Shown: positions 13,096 to 25,041 of the stretch, in pieces
How the letters are laid out: the number at the start of each line of letters is the position of its first letter
Position numbering within the stretch: position 1 is the stretch's first letter
Source of the DNA: Hydractinia symbiolongicarpus
Taxonomy: Eukaryota; Cnidaria; Hydrozoa; Anthoathecata; Hydractiniidae
Length of the DNA stretch: 64,000 nucleotides
Direction: 5' to 3'
NCBI RefSeq assembly: GCF_029227915.1
Contig: NC_079884.1
Coordinates: 7,564,001 to 7,628,000 of the forward strand
Position numbers and translations under genes: made by a program
The notes under the pieces: model-generated
Told to the model about the DNA's origin: nothing
What the model saw: only the letters and a program-made list of their open reading frames with translations
The model's database searches: none

Positions 13096-16000
13096 ATCCT
13101 TCCACAACCGAGAATAGGGTAAAATAACAGTATAAACGTCGTACAAAACAGCTGTTAACGGAATGAATGCAATGTATTAAAAAAACAGTCGACGAAATAG
13201 GCAAATTAATATGGTTTTAGGTATACCACATTTATGGTAAACCACAAATTTTACCTTATGTTTGCCACAGAATATTGCCTCTTTAAGTAAACCACATTTT
13301 CTCATTTTTTTCTTAAATTAATCAGGAATGGTATAACTTACTACTTGCAAAGTTTCATGAAGTAAACTACGTTTTTGCCATTTTTATGAAGAAAAAGGTA
13401 AACAAATTTTAAAACATAACAAAATGGCATGTATGTTTGTAATTGATTGCTATTTTGAAAGACATATTGACTTTGTTTATTCGGATAATCAAGTTTAAGA
13501 CCTTGTTTATCTCAATTAATCACTATTATGAAAATGATATATCTGGAAGATTTCAGCTATCAGCAGAGAAAATAAATATGAGAGTAAAATATAACGTGTA
13601 GTGTGAGGCTATCCTCAGAAACCAAAAACGCGATGTCTGTTATCTGGAACAAAGTCTAATAAGTTTAAAAAAACAACAACAATAAAGTAAGCCCAATAAA
13701 TATATTTCGTTCTAAGGACAAAATCCATTTGAAGTAACCCTTTTAGAAGGTTTTGTAAACATCTATGTTACAGAAGTTTTTGACTGCGTTATGATCACTG
13801 AAATAGACATTAACGATAAGGTCTCGACGTCAAAGGTGTTTAGAACACGGATATAGATATTCTGAAATAACGTGATTTTTTCTATTGTATACAAAAATAA
13901 AAATCCAATGTGGCAAAAAAAACGCAAAAATCATGCAGCAATGTGCCTCGCCGCAGGAAACTGCGTTTTTAGTGTGAATTTTTCTTAATCACCTGACAAT
14001 GGTGGGCGACATTTTTTACGTTCGAAATTATTTTTTAGGCTTCCCAAGACAAAGTATATAAGAACATAAATGCCCAAATTAAGATTATTATAAGGCTTTA
14101 TGAAGCTCGACTACAATTATTTTTAATAAAAATATAACCAAAATGTAAATCCAAGTACTACACCTATGTAGCAATTATCACCGAATTACGGTAATACCCT
14201 GAATTACAGAAACCTCGCTTCCTGCTAAATAAGCGCTCCTGTGTAATTAAGCGCCCCTTTAATGGCCGAAATTAAATAAGCTCTCTGCCCGCTTATTCAT
14301 CATTTATGGTAAATTAAGAACGTCTCAACAACATTTATAGGCTGCATTTTGAAAACGTTAAGAACATTACAAACCTTTCTTTCATTTCAATGTTCGTATA
14401 ACAAGAATGTCTAAAGTAAAAAATAAAAACATTTTAAATTAGTTTTCTTAAAAGAAAGAAGCTTTAAGTCGATGTCTTCGAGATTGATCTACAAAATTTG
14501 GAAATTCTATGATATATACATTTTTTTTTTATTTAAAATTGAACTTCTGAAAAAGTTTATTGAATGTTTCAGTATTTAGGCGTTATTCGTACTTTTTCGC
14601 TCAATTTTTTGAAAATGCCGACAGTGGATGTTTTGATAAAGGCTGATCTAAAAAAGAAAAAACATTCAAAAAACGAGTAACAATAATCCAAATGTAGCAC
14701 AAACTGAGTTAACACCAGGTTATTTTATCATTGTCTCTTTAATGATTTAAAGAGAGCATTCATCAAAAAGAGACAAAACAATACTTTATGTGATGTAGAA
14801 CGTATATAATTCTTTATTTAACAAGATAATTATAAGATAAAGTAATTATGTACCAGACATAATTATTTTATCATTTTGAGTAAAACATTGATAGGAATAG
14901 TAAAATTTGGTTTTAATAGGATATTCTACAGTATTTAAGCATGTATAATTCAATTTGCGTTAGTGTCAATCTTTTGCGTAGCGTGAAACTTATTAATACA
15001 AATTGGCATTTTGGGATGTTTGTGCGAAATAATGCGATTCACACATAATTTCCACCCTTTTTTATTCCACACTCTTTTGTTCTCATACTTTTTCTATATC
15101 TGTAAAAGTTGACAATGGACATATTTTCAAGAGTCTTTGCCAGGGACGGTGGTTGGAGAAGCCCCCTGTTCACATGAATCAATATTTATTGAAACTTTAA
15201 AGGGCAATAAGTGTATTTTTTGCCTGAGAAGTTTGTCTATACACAGCATATTTATCCCTCATTCATCCCTCCATCCAATTTAAAACCATCAAGACAGAAA
15301 AGTATATAGTGTTTACAACATATTTCACAAGCAGGAAAGACTAATACAAAAATTATGATTACTTTAGAAAATATTTGAATATATTTTCGTCCAAGTTTAA
15401 ACCTGCTTTTATTTTAATAGGGTCACGTTTTTTTATAAGAACGTCTAAATTTCAGCAGATGCTTATGTTCTTATTTTTACACTTTTTCGGCGTCAAGTGT
15501 TCCTTAATTGTAATATATTTAGCAATTGTAGACTCATTATTTTGTTCTTATAGTCTATGAAGGTATTCAGGTTGAGTACGTAATATGCTCTTAATTTTTG
15601 TGTTTCACGTCGGCAATTTATATCATGTCTGTGATAATATGCTACTCTATACACGAATACCAGATAAATTCCAAGATAAATTTATTAGAAATTAAAAATA
15701 AAACTTTCGTAGATTTAAGTCACATCCAACTGCAATAAATAATAAATGGCGAATAAATATCGACGTGAATCAAGTATTTTTGTTAACTCCCCTGCATTAG
15801 CCGCGGCCAATTGCAGAGTTTCGACGTGAATTAGAAAGGCTAACCCTATATATATATGTGGTCTGGATTTTATCAGCTTACAGAAAAACATATGTGTACG
15901 TGTTCCAGAGTCAACGTGTTAAGGTAATATATATGCAATTATAACATTACAACATAGTATATAAGTGGCCAATCACAAATCTTGGAAATAAAGTTTAAAA

Positions 16001-17007
16001 CAGACTAGTGTACTATGGTTTACCGCCTGAATTTTTTAACCTGCCAATTTGCGTTTGAGGTCTGAAAATATAAACAGCACCGTGTCATGATGAAATATGT
16101 CTAGTAGCTACTATATGATGAGGTTAAGTGTAGCTAGTGACAAGTGATTTAGGAATTTGCCAAGCAGGTTTGACAAAGTGCCCAAATGGATAATTAAAAC
16201 ACTTGTAAAACAAAATAAAAAAGGGGGTAGCTACCTACGTCCAGTTGGCCAACTATTAACCCAACTAACCTAACTTTGCTGGTAACTCTAACTATTCTAT
16301 AGCTTGGTAACTAGACAAAGACATGTGCAGATCAGCTAAAAAACGCCAGCTAGCTAATCAAAATACAATAATTCTTGCCTGATAATTCTCATTCAAAGTA
16401 CACCATTTTTACCAGCTAACATCATATCAAGTATACTATAATATAAACACCAGCAAGCTAACCCCAAAAGAAATTTTCCGACAGGCACAGCAAAAGGACT
16501 ATTCAATTCAGTCATAATTCAAAGTGCTTTTTGCCATAGTCCAAAGGGACTATGATTTGGTCAAGGAACGGAGAGTACTAGAAGGTCGTGAAGATCAGAT
16601 TATTTAAAACCTGTATCTATATTGGCTAGTCAGGTAATAACGAAAAAATCAAAAAAAGTAATAAAAATGGCCAGGGTCCTTACAACTGCTTTAGCCTATA
16701 TGTCACAGCCCCGTATGTCCAGCCTTACTGCGCTGTCTCTGTCTATCTCCCTCTAGGCGATTTTAATAATTCCGCCTTCCGTAGCAGTTGTCGAAAGTCA
16801 ATTAGTGTTATAATCGAAAATTTAGTATTATTATCGAGGATTTAACATGCAACTCTTTACTTTTTAAAGACGAAACCTGGAATAAAACGAGGGTTATTCC
16901 CTCTAAGTTTACAATTTGGAAGGTTATAAAATTTAAATTAGCCAGTAAAGACAGTTCAATAAAAATAGTCGTATCTAAAATAGCAACAAAATTTTGGGTA
17001 AAAAAAT
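13096..17007. other. No gene recognised
   Basis: AT-rich sequence without exon-like frames. A patch at 14212-14300 has the repeated GCGCCCCTTT/AAGCGCTC pattern seen in many pogo-type termini. Two TTTACC/GGTAAACCAC-rich stretches occur at 13220-13400. Confidence 0.4.
14212..14300. repeat. Possible pogo-type terminus relic
   Basis: Repeated AATAAGCGCTCC and AATTAAGCGCCCCTTT words resemble the termini of pogo/Tigger-like elements, whose ends often read as multiples of GGGGCGCTTATT. No partner terminus or transposase was identified next to it. Confidence 0.3.
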
Positions 17008-17213
17008 AGCGGGACATGTGATAACAACAATTACCTGTAGGAAACATAGCGGGACACGCTATAGCTACATGTTTTATTATTCTTTATGTCGAAAACTGGT
17101 TTTGTTCGTAATTGCGAACAGCCCACTGTATAGTTATTTAAGATATCTCCAATGGAAAATGTGTCCCGCTATGTGTTTGAAAAACACATCACACATTATG
17201 TCCCGGTAAGTGC
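17008..17213 (-). repeat. Right terminal cluster of GCGGGACA motifs
   Basis: AGCGGGACAT occurs at 17008 and AGCGGGACAC at 17047. Reverse-strand copies are GTGTCCCGCT at 17161 and GTCCCGGTAAGTGC ending at 17213. Spacing of the outer two copies mirrors the left end, supporting paired inverted termini. Confidence 0.6.
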
Positions 17214-17225
17214 CTTCGCGCTTGT

Positions 17226-17226
<1 letters not shown>

Positions 17227-17295
<69 letters not shown>

Positions 17296-17296
17296 T
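17227..17296 (+). repeat. (TTG)n microsatellite
   Basis: About 23 units, same strand sense as the tract at 2084-2159, directly outside the right terminus. Confidence 0.95.
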
Positions 17297-18007
17297 AATG
17301 TACCATCCCCTGTCTTTTTAACAGAGAAATTTTTAGTTTATAATATTTCACGCTGCAGAAAGGATTTTTTCGCACATTGCTAAAAAAAGTTCATAAAATT
17401 GCCACTTTATTTTTACATCTGACATTTCAAAGCTTGGCTGCCCAAGACTGACTAAAACATTCGTAACAATTCATCCATAGAATATGTAAAAGTATGTAAG
17501 GATAACAATCGCTTTTGTATTCCAGTAATCTGTAATATGAACTACTCCCTCGAAACTTCTTATAACAAATAGCTTTTTGTCATATCCATTTTAGTTCCGC
17601 GAAAAACAAACGGAACAAAAGCTAAGTTGGTGGGTTACTGTTTCCTGGTTAGTTTCTATAGTTTTGAAAAAGGAAATGCGAAATAGCACAGTTAGCATAG
17701 TTAAAATGAGGTACAAAATCTTTTGAAACCCGATAGGAATTCTGTAGAAGGTTTATCTACAGCCCACTAGCTACGTTAATACCAACATTATTACGAAAAA
17801 TCATATTTGCATTAGCATTATTTACCTTGGTAATATTGTTTCGAAGTTTACCAATGTTTAGTTTCGAGGTCTAGGGTTAAATAAACATTTGACGTAAGCA
17901 TTTTTGAAGCTCTTTAATCTATATTTTGTGGTATTTTCTGATTAGATTAATTGAGACTGTCCTAGTGAAAGCATATAAATTAACGATCACACATATCCAA
18001 CAGTAAA
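17297..18007. other. Upstream region of the receptor gene
   Basis: AT-rich, with no coding frame. It would contain the promoter of the gene starting at 18008, but I see no convincing TATA box at a fixed distance. Confidence 0.35.
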
Positions 18008-21000
18008 ATGAATATGGTACTCCACTTCACCCTCATCTTATCATACTTCTATTACATTAAGGTAAATTTTTTATTATTATTTGCTCAGATTTATTTCACG
18101 TTAAACTTTATTGCGTAGCTATTTACAGAAAGCTGGATTATATCATGAATTAAGTACATGTGCTAAGCATGTGTTCTACTTCTTGTGCAACACTTTTAGT
18201 AAGCATGGTTTCCTGTTTTGTGGTAGAATTGTGCGCCTTTCGCCGAACAATCGAATATCAAATATCCTGTCGAAAATGTTCTCTGAATTGAAAATTGTCT
18301 TACGGGCGATTAGATGTGTGAAATTAAAAACTAAAAAAAAGCTTACAATTCTGTCTATAAAATACTGCTAAAATAAGGGCGTCTTATTCTCTCTATTTGA
18401 CGCCCTGAGCGTTTAATTAATTTTCGAGATTTTAGGGTGGGCGGTATTTGGAAAGGGGCGTTTATTAAAAACAATTGAAAGTATCAAGTAATAGATTTTA
18501 TATTCTTAAAAAAATCATTCATAAATCTTAGATTTCTACAAAATCATCCTCATTCTCATCTTGTTCTATTATGTTAAATTCAACATTTGCTTATTCGATA
18601 TTGGAGGCGGTTGCTGGAATGGCTCCTCATCAAGGCTCTGGTAGTTCAACATTTGATTGATTGTTATTTCATCCTTTAATAACTGTTCACCAGCGAGGCA
18701 TGGTTGCGTTTCTTTGAAGCAGTGAATTAAATCATCATCACTGCCGTCAGCTTTGAGATTTAGAGCACATCCTTGGAATGACTTTAGGGTAGACCTTTAT
18801 TTGAGAGGGGCGTTAAATAGATAGTGGTTGTTACGTATAGAGAATGCGGCATATTTAGTAATAAAAATGTAACCGATTTTTTCTCGGAATCCAAAGGCAA
18901 AAACAAAGAATTAGGTTCGTTTAAAAAATGTGTATTTTATTTGATTTAGTCAAATAGTATATTCATTAATTCAAGGCGCGCTTTTATTTGTAAGTAATTC
19001 TTTTCTATGTTAAAAACTTATGTTCTGCAGATGATACAAAATGGCTTTGCTTCTGTTTGTACTATATGTTTTCAAATACCTTACAAACAAGTTATTTCCA
19101 GAAAAACGCTGTGAGAACGTTTTGTTTTCAATTGTGCAATTTTTTAAGCTTTTAGAAACGACGTAGAATTGTTTGTCATGAACGTAATAACTATCATCAT
19201 AGTGTCATGACCTTTTATGGTAAGCCGATGTAGAAACTACTTGTAAAAACTTTTTAATACACAGATTACCTAGACTTTTACTTCGAATGACAGTTTTGTC
19301 ATATCGATTATGTGCTTATGTCAAACAGTGAAAAATCTGTCAATCGCTGTTCGAATATATCTCATAACAGAGTCTTATAAATAAGATTAATTTTCTAGTT
19401 AAAAAAACACACATTTAGTCATGAGACGAGTTAAAGACTCAATGCAAAATAAAATTTGTTAACGGCACATTCGCTGGTAAAATTGTTTGCGACAAGTGCG
19501 ACAGTGATTTTCTGTTCAACCTCATCTTCTTAAGGACCACGAATGATGAAATTATATTTTCTACAAAGGTTGCTTTCTCATTCGTCACACATGATGTACT
19601 TGATTCCAGCTGACATAAAAAAGTTTAAAAAAATAATCTGACAATAAAGCCATCTGATTGATAGTCAATACATGCGTTGTTTATGAAATACGTCATTTTT
19701 TAACATCATGCAACGACAGCATAGGAGCAAATGAATTTGATTGTAACACATTCTATTTATTAACTTTTGTGCATATTTTATAGGCAGTAAAGAATCAGAC
19801 AGAAAGAGGTAATACCAATATGTGTTTTTGTTGTTGCTAGTGTGTTGTTGTCACTGTTGTTTTGTTGTTGTTGTTGTTGTTGTTCAATTTGTTGGGTTCT
19901 TTTTCTATCTTTTTGTCTTTTTTTCAAGTTTGCATATCAGTGTTGTCGTATTTTAATATAATGGGTTTCAGTTTCATCCAATTTAATGTCTATCTAGGTA
20001 CAAGCAGCTGCTTACACTATCTTTTCCAAACACAAGAAGCGTCTAGTCAAAGTAAGTGGGATAAGTTGCTTATTTGCTAGTATACCTTCTTACGAAATGA
20101 AATAGAGATTGTCAGTCTGTTTTTACTGTAATTGTAGAGTTTTGCAAATACAAACTTTGAGTGCGCATTAAGAATATATGATGTCAAATCCAATCAGTTT
20201 AGGTTTAATATCTCAAATATTTCTTATTCAGAAAAATGCTTTCAAATGTCAACAGAGTTCTACAAAATAAAAAAAAGATGTTTCAAAGAGTATCGTAAGA
20301 CATGCAGCGGTCCCACAATGCTGCGAAGACTCCTAGTAAAGGCCAATAACAATCTTGGTACCGATAGCTTTCATTACCTTCTAGGACTCCATACGTCAAA
20401 AGAAGAAGATAAAAATGGTAGGTAGCTGCTCGTTACGAACTTTAAAGGAAAATAAAATGATATAATTAGATGCACCGTGTGTTTTAGGCTGCTGGGGCGC
20501 TTTACTTAACTATAAAACAACTGACGGCGACGTCAATAAATGCATGTACAAAAAAAACATGAAAGTGAGTAAGGTCAATTGTATAGTTTGAACATGTTTG
20601 ACCAGACTGAGTATATATGTCCCTAACACTTGAAATAAATGATAAATAATTATTCATGTCTTGATTTCTGCTCTGTTTAAATTCATAATAGGGAGACTCG
20701 GACTTTATATTTTCATTTTACACAAACAAAACTTATGCATTGAATGTAACATTGTTACCGACTGGGAGCATGATATCAACCACTTGGACATCACCAAGTA
20801 AGTATTTAACTTGATCATTTTTGTATCATTAAGGTAATGTTCTCTAAATTTATGCAAGCCATTACTTCAGCAGCAGAATCATACGTATGCAGCGTAATGG
20901 TACACAAATTTTGTTTATAGGTCATTGCCAACTATCCGCTTCTTCCTATATTGGCGAAGGTAAGATTTTATTCGTGGATCGCTATGTTAAAAAAATTGAA

Positions 21001-23614
21001 AAAAATTGATCAATTACTTCTTTTTTGAATCGTAACTTTTTTTATCTTCTCTAGTTATTGCAAAGAAGTTCAAATCTCATAATTACTGCTTTAATAAAGG
21101 TCCACGTAAGTATTACTCCCAAGTTTGTTATTATCAGACGGAAGTCGTTAAGTGGCAACAAGTAGTACTCCCGTGTACTTTAGATATAGTGGCAGCATCT
21201 TAATTAAGACAAATGAGATATTTAATGCCCTAAATAAGGTTGCCCTAGATAAGTAAACTTTGTGGCAAAAAAGCAAATTAGGGCGAATGTTAGAGCATGT
21301 CATGTTAATTTTTTTCTTAGCTGACCAGACTGAGTATTTACTTTTTTTCTTAGCTGGTTTAGTAAGCACCTTTGCAAAGATGCAATGCGAGAAACATGGT
21401 TATAATCAGTTTGAAGTTATAAACATGCTAACCAAGCAACTCCAAGTGACCAGTGATTGCAGGTTCCGTTTAGTGAAAGGGATTGATCACGAAAAAAAGG
21501 GAAAATCAAATCAAGAAACAACAAATCAGGAAGAATCAAAAGACCACTCTTTGACAATTACTTTTATCAGTGTATCTATATTGTTTATTCTTCTTGTAAG
21601 CGCAGCATATCTTGTTGTACGGTTTAGAAGGAAATCAACTATATTGCTTGCAAAGTCCCAAGATTGTCTTGAAACACAAAGATTTGTCCAGGTCTCGAAA
21701 TCAGGTAGTCTAACTAAAGATCCATACATGACGCATATTTGACATGCTCTTCTGAATACGATTTGTCGATTTTTTTTTCGTATTTACGATACGACAAGTT
21801 GTGTACGTTATTTTTTGTTTTTTTTTATATAAAGTGCAGATAAAGAGGATGCATTAGCGCGTGTTATAATATTTGCGGCAAGAAAGAGTAAAAGAAATTA
21901 AAAATAGGAGATCGGACAAAACAGTGTCCATTGAATTGAAATTGAAGGCCTTTATAATCGTTAAAACCCCAACTTCTTTCCATTCCTATCTTAGCGCATT
22001 ATAAAAAGCTGCTTGTCTAACCCATTGCATCTGCAAAAGTAGCACTTTACCATAAAAGACCTCTGTGGTCATTCATAGACTTTCAAAGATTCAAAATAAC
22101 GTTCACAATTCAGACCGTTATGCATGAGCAGTTGTAATATGTTTTTACAAAGTTAGCTATACTACTATAAATAAAGATATTTTGCGCTATTTAGATAATG
22201 GTGGTACATCGGTTATGATTTTAAACCGCCCTGGATGTGAGCTTTTGGAGGAATTTCTTTGCGATTTTGCCTTTGTACTCAGTTCTTATGGAATTAGCGT
22301 AAAGATGGCATTACTCGAACAAAATGAGATTGATGCAGACGGAGGAATAGCATCGTATATGCAGAAACATATTAATAAATGCGACTACATTCTTATTATG
22401 TGCACGGAAAACACAAACGGTAAGTATACTAGTAGAAACAAAAATGACTTAAAAGCACAAGGTATGAATGTTTTGTTCACAATGGATGAAGGTTTTGTTT
22501 ACAAGGATGAAGGTCTTGTATACAAAAGGATGAGGGTTGGTTTTGGTCACGAGGGATGAAGTTTTTATTCACAAGGGATAAAGGTTTTGTTCACAAGAGA
22601 TTGAGGTTTTGGTCACGAGGGATAAAGGTTTTGTTTACAAAGATGAAGGTTTTGTATACAAAAGGATGAGGGTTTTGTTCACAAGAAAGAAAGGTTTTGG
22701 TCCGAAGGGATGAAGGTTTTGGTAACAAACGATGCTGTGCTTTTGGTAACATTGTGCTTTTGGTAACAAAGGATGATGGTTTTGGTCTTGATCGTATTCT
22801 TTTATTTACTTTGTCTTCACAGAAAGTGATGGTAATAAGAAATTGAATTTTTTTCAAACGAAAAATAATATTATTGCAAAACAGTGCTTGACATTTTTAT
22901 TTCTAGAAAAGGAAGAGATTATAAAACACAGGCCTTACGAGTTTGCATTGAAAATTATTGGAGGATTGGCATTTCATCAAAACGACTCTTCTCGTTATAT
23001 TCCAATGTATTTATCATCGTATAAAGAATCAGTCAAAATCATACCATCATTTTTAAATGCATCAACATCGTTTGGATATCAGTTGCCACAAGATATGAAA
23101 AAGTTACTTTTGAGAATTACTACTGAAGAGCAGTTACAAGCAACCAGTGAAAGGATGGTGAAAGATGAATTTTTTATCAATAGAATGAATGAACATAGGA
23201 GAAAGATAATTACAAAGGAGCATCCGCATTGCATTAAAGAATACTGCACAAAGGTATGTTTTGTCACACAAAAGAGAAATAATAAAAATGGCAAAACCTG
23301 TCAATTTCAAATGTTGCATTTTTGAGCAGTAGCGCATAGCATTCATCCATAATCTTCTGTCTTAACCTTACATCAGGTTTATTCTTCTAGCCTTTAACTA
23401 GCATTAATATCACCTTTTTACACGATAACCCGCTAAGTAAATTTTACTATTTTTGATTGATTTATTTTTGTAGGGTACAAACTATGGCAGTATAGTGAAC
23501 CTTTCATCATTATGGCCAACAACTGATCAATCTTCTAAATGGTCCACTTTTTCATTTTCGTCAGACGATGTTATAAAAGATCAAACGCCGCACGAAAATG
23601 TATTGGATGTATGA
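18008..23614 (+). CDS. SEFIR-domain transmembrane receptor (IL-17-receptor-like), 12 exons
   Basis: Exons inferred from GT/AG sites with closing phases: 18008-18061, 19784-19808, 19998-20051, 20232-20417, 20488-20564, 20692-20797, 20921-20959, 21055-21105, 21354-21704, 22195-22419, 22907-23253, 23474-23614 (1656 nt, 551 aa). Exon 1 is a hydrophobic signal peptide starting at an ATG. The extracellular part (to about residue 262) is Cys-rich with N-glycosylation sites (NQT, NKT, NVT). A membrane helix lies at about 264-286, followed by RFRRK. The cytoplasmic part (about 319-480) reads SVMILNRPG...FVLSSYGISVKM...CDYILIMCTEN...RYIPMYLSS, the SEFIR pattern used for Act1/CIKS-type adaptor contacts in IL-17 signalling. 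An alternative acceptor at 22823 adds 28 residues; another in frame at about 21321 would lengthen exon 9. Ligand unknown. Exon chain is inference without RNA support; SEFIR assignment is strong. Confidence 0.8.
18536..18790 (-). pseudogene. pogo/Tigger-like transposase C-terminal relic in intron 1
   Basis: The minus strand reads KSFQGCALNLKADGSDDD followed by LIHCFKE and EEPFQQPPP, then two stops and a frame change with an acidic tail (QDENEDDFVEI). The K(S/A)F..C.(I/L)....DGS.DD pattern is typical of the C-terminal part of pogo/Tigger transposases. GGGGCGTT-type words at 18450 and 18810 may be its termini. It is fully decayed and intronic, opposite to the host gene. Confidence 0.5.
19862..19885 (+). 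repeat. Short (TTG)n tract in intron 2
   Basis: About eight TTG units between exons 2 and 3 of the receptor gene. No function inferred. Confidence 0.8.
22455..22790 (+). repeat. ~22-bp minisatellite in receptor intron 10
   Basis: Degenerate units built on GGATGAAGGTTTTGTTTACAA, with variants such as TTTGGTCACGAGGG. The array lies between the two SEFIR-coding exons. The first units directly follow the donor at 22420, so retained-intron transcripts would read into the array and stop at 22557. Confidence 0.85.
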
Positions 23615-24192
23615 ACCATCTTGATTTAATTTTTACAAGATAAAAATCATATCAGCTATATTTTGTAATAACACTGTGTAAACTATTTAAATTTGTAAAT
23701 TGTGTACTGAAATATATTTAAACTTCGTTCTCGTCCTTTTAAAATCTTTAGTTGTTATTGATAACAAAGCTATTTTTGCCTTTATTCTATTTTTTTACCC
23801 ATTCCTAATGACACAAGACTCAGAGATACTCGAATGACATATCATTCTATACGTTTTAATGGACACTGAATAATACAAGGTCAACAAGTCTCGTTGGTAG
23901 TCATTCAAGTCATGCAACATCGCACTCATAATGGATGACGTTGTCATACTTGTTTCATCATGCAGATCGATCTCATCATTTAATGGTGTTGGAAGCGTTA
24001 TATATTCGTCAAATTAAACCAACTTTGAACACAAAGGACGAATATAAAAGTCATACATTAGTTATTAAAATGTAATAATGAACGACGTCTTCAGGGATGT
24101 TGGCAATAATTTATTATAATTTTTGTTTAAAATCTGATTTAGATGTGTTGTAACATTCGTTAGTATTTGTTTTTAGCTGTGCATATTTTTTT

Positions 24193-24198
24193 AATAAA
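24193..24198 (+). terminator. Candidate poly(A) signal of the receptor gene
   Basis: AATAAA about 580 bp after the stop codon at 23614, followed by T-rich sequence. Candidate only; no cleavage site data. Confidence 0.35.
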
Positions 24199-24476
24199 AC
24201 TGTTTGTAAATTTTTATTTATGTGTTTTATACAAAATGATGATGAGTTACAAAAACTTGATATTCTTGAGAATAACCTATTTTCTATGTCCTTCTTACTT
24301 CCTACAACCTATGTCCACGAAGAGAAATTTTGCAAATTAGTAATTTTATCATAGTATGCACACGTCAACAAAAAAGCTCGTAAGCTTGGAAAATACAGTC
24401 AAATGGAAACAAACCTTAATTTTTTTCGACAGAGAAGACAAGGTAAATAAAAAAAGGTGGAAAGTAATTGCGACAT

Positions 24477-25041
24477 GCCATGTCGTCAATAAGATTTTTA
24501 CGGCGTAATAAGATACAATGTTATGTTTGTGTTTGTTATTTGACATGTCGTCAATAAGATTTTTACGGCGTAATAAGATACAATGTTATGTTTGTGTTTG
24601 TTATTTGACATGTCGTCAATAAGATTTTTACGGCGTAATAAGATACAATGTTATGTTTGTGTTTGTTATTTGACATGTCGTCAATAAGATTTTTACGGCG
24701 TAAAAAGATACAATGTTATGTTTGTGTTTGTTATTTGACATGTTGTCAATAAGATTTTTACGGCGTAATAAGATACAATGTTATGTTTGTGTTTGTTATT
24801 TGACATGTCGTCAATAAGATTTTTACGGCGTAATAAGATACAATGTTATGTTTGTGTTTGTTATTTGACATGTCGTCAATAAGATTTTTACGGCGTAATG
24901 AGATACATATTATGTTTGTGTTTGTTATTTGACATGTCGTCAATAAGATTTTTACGGCGTAATAAGATACAATGTTATGTTTGTGTTTGTTATTTGACAT
25001 GTCGTCAATAAGATTTTTACGGCGTAATAAGATACAATGTT
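24477..25041 (+). repeat. 65-bp tandem satellite, left part (about 8.7 units)
   Basis: Exact 65-bp period of a unit starting GACATGTCGTCAATAAGA and including TTTTTACGGCGTAATAAGA. Units are almost identical. The array is interrupted at 25041/25042 by a LINE insertion and resumes at 26530. Confidence 0.95.

Larger units (their letters stand above)
2171..17213. mobile_element. Putative ~15 kb inverted-terminus element with internal satellite
   Basis: Seen: the left end starts GCACTTAGCGGGACAT and the right end, reverse-complemented, starts GCACTTACCGGGACAT. Similarity extends about 50 bp inward, with a second AGCGGGACAC block at similar distance on both sides. Further copies of the core cluster near both ends (2201-2576 and 17008-17170) and recur once per unit in the satellite at 7138-13095. 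(GTT)n tracts flank both ends on the same strand. Inside I find a broken tyrosine-recombinase-like gene (4026-4814) but no intact transposase. Inference: a large non-autonomous DNA transposon or Helitron-like element with subterminal protein-binding repeats. Alternative: two separate solo elements plus an independent satellite. No clean target-site duplication can be read because both flanks are microsatellite. Confidence 0.45.

Noticed and set aside
18111-18371. 86-codon plus-strand frame in intron 1 as a receptor exon
   Set aside because: Exon 1 joins exon 2 (19784) in phase without it and it shows no domain or Cys pattern in keeping with the ectodomain.
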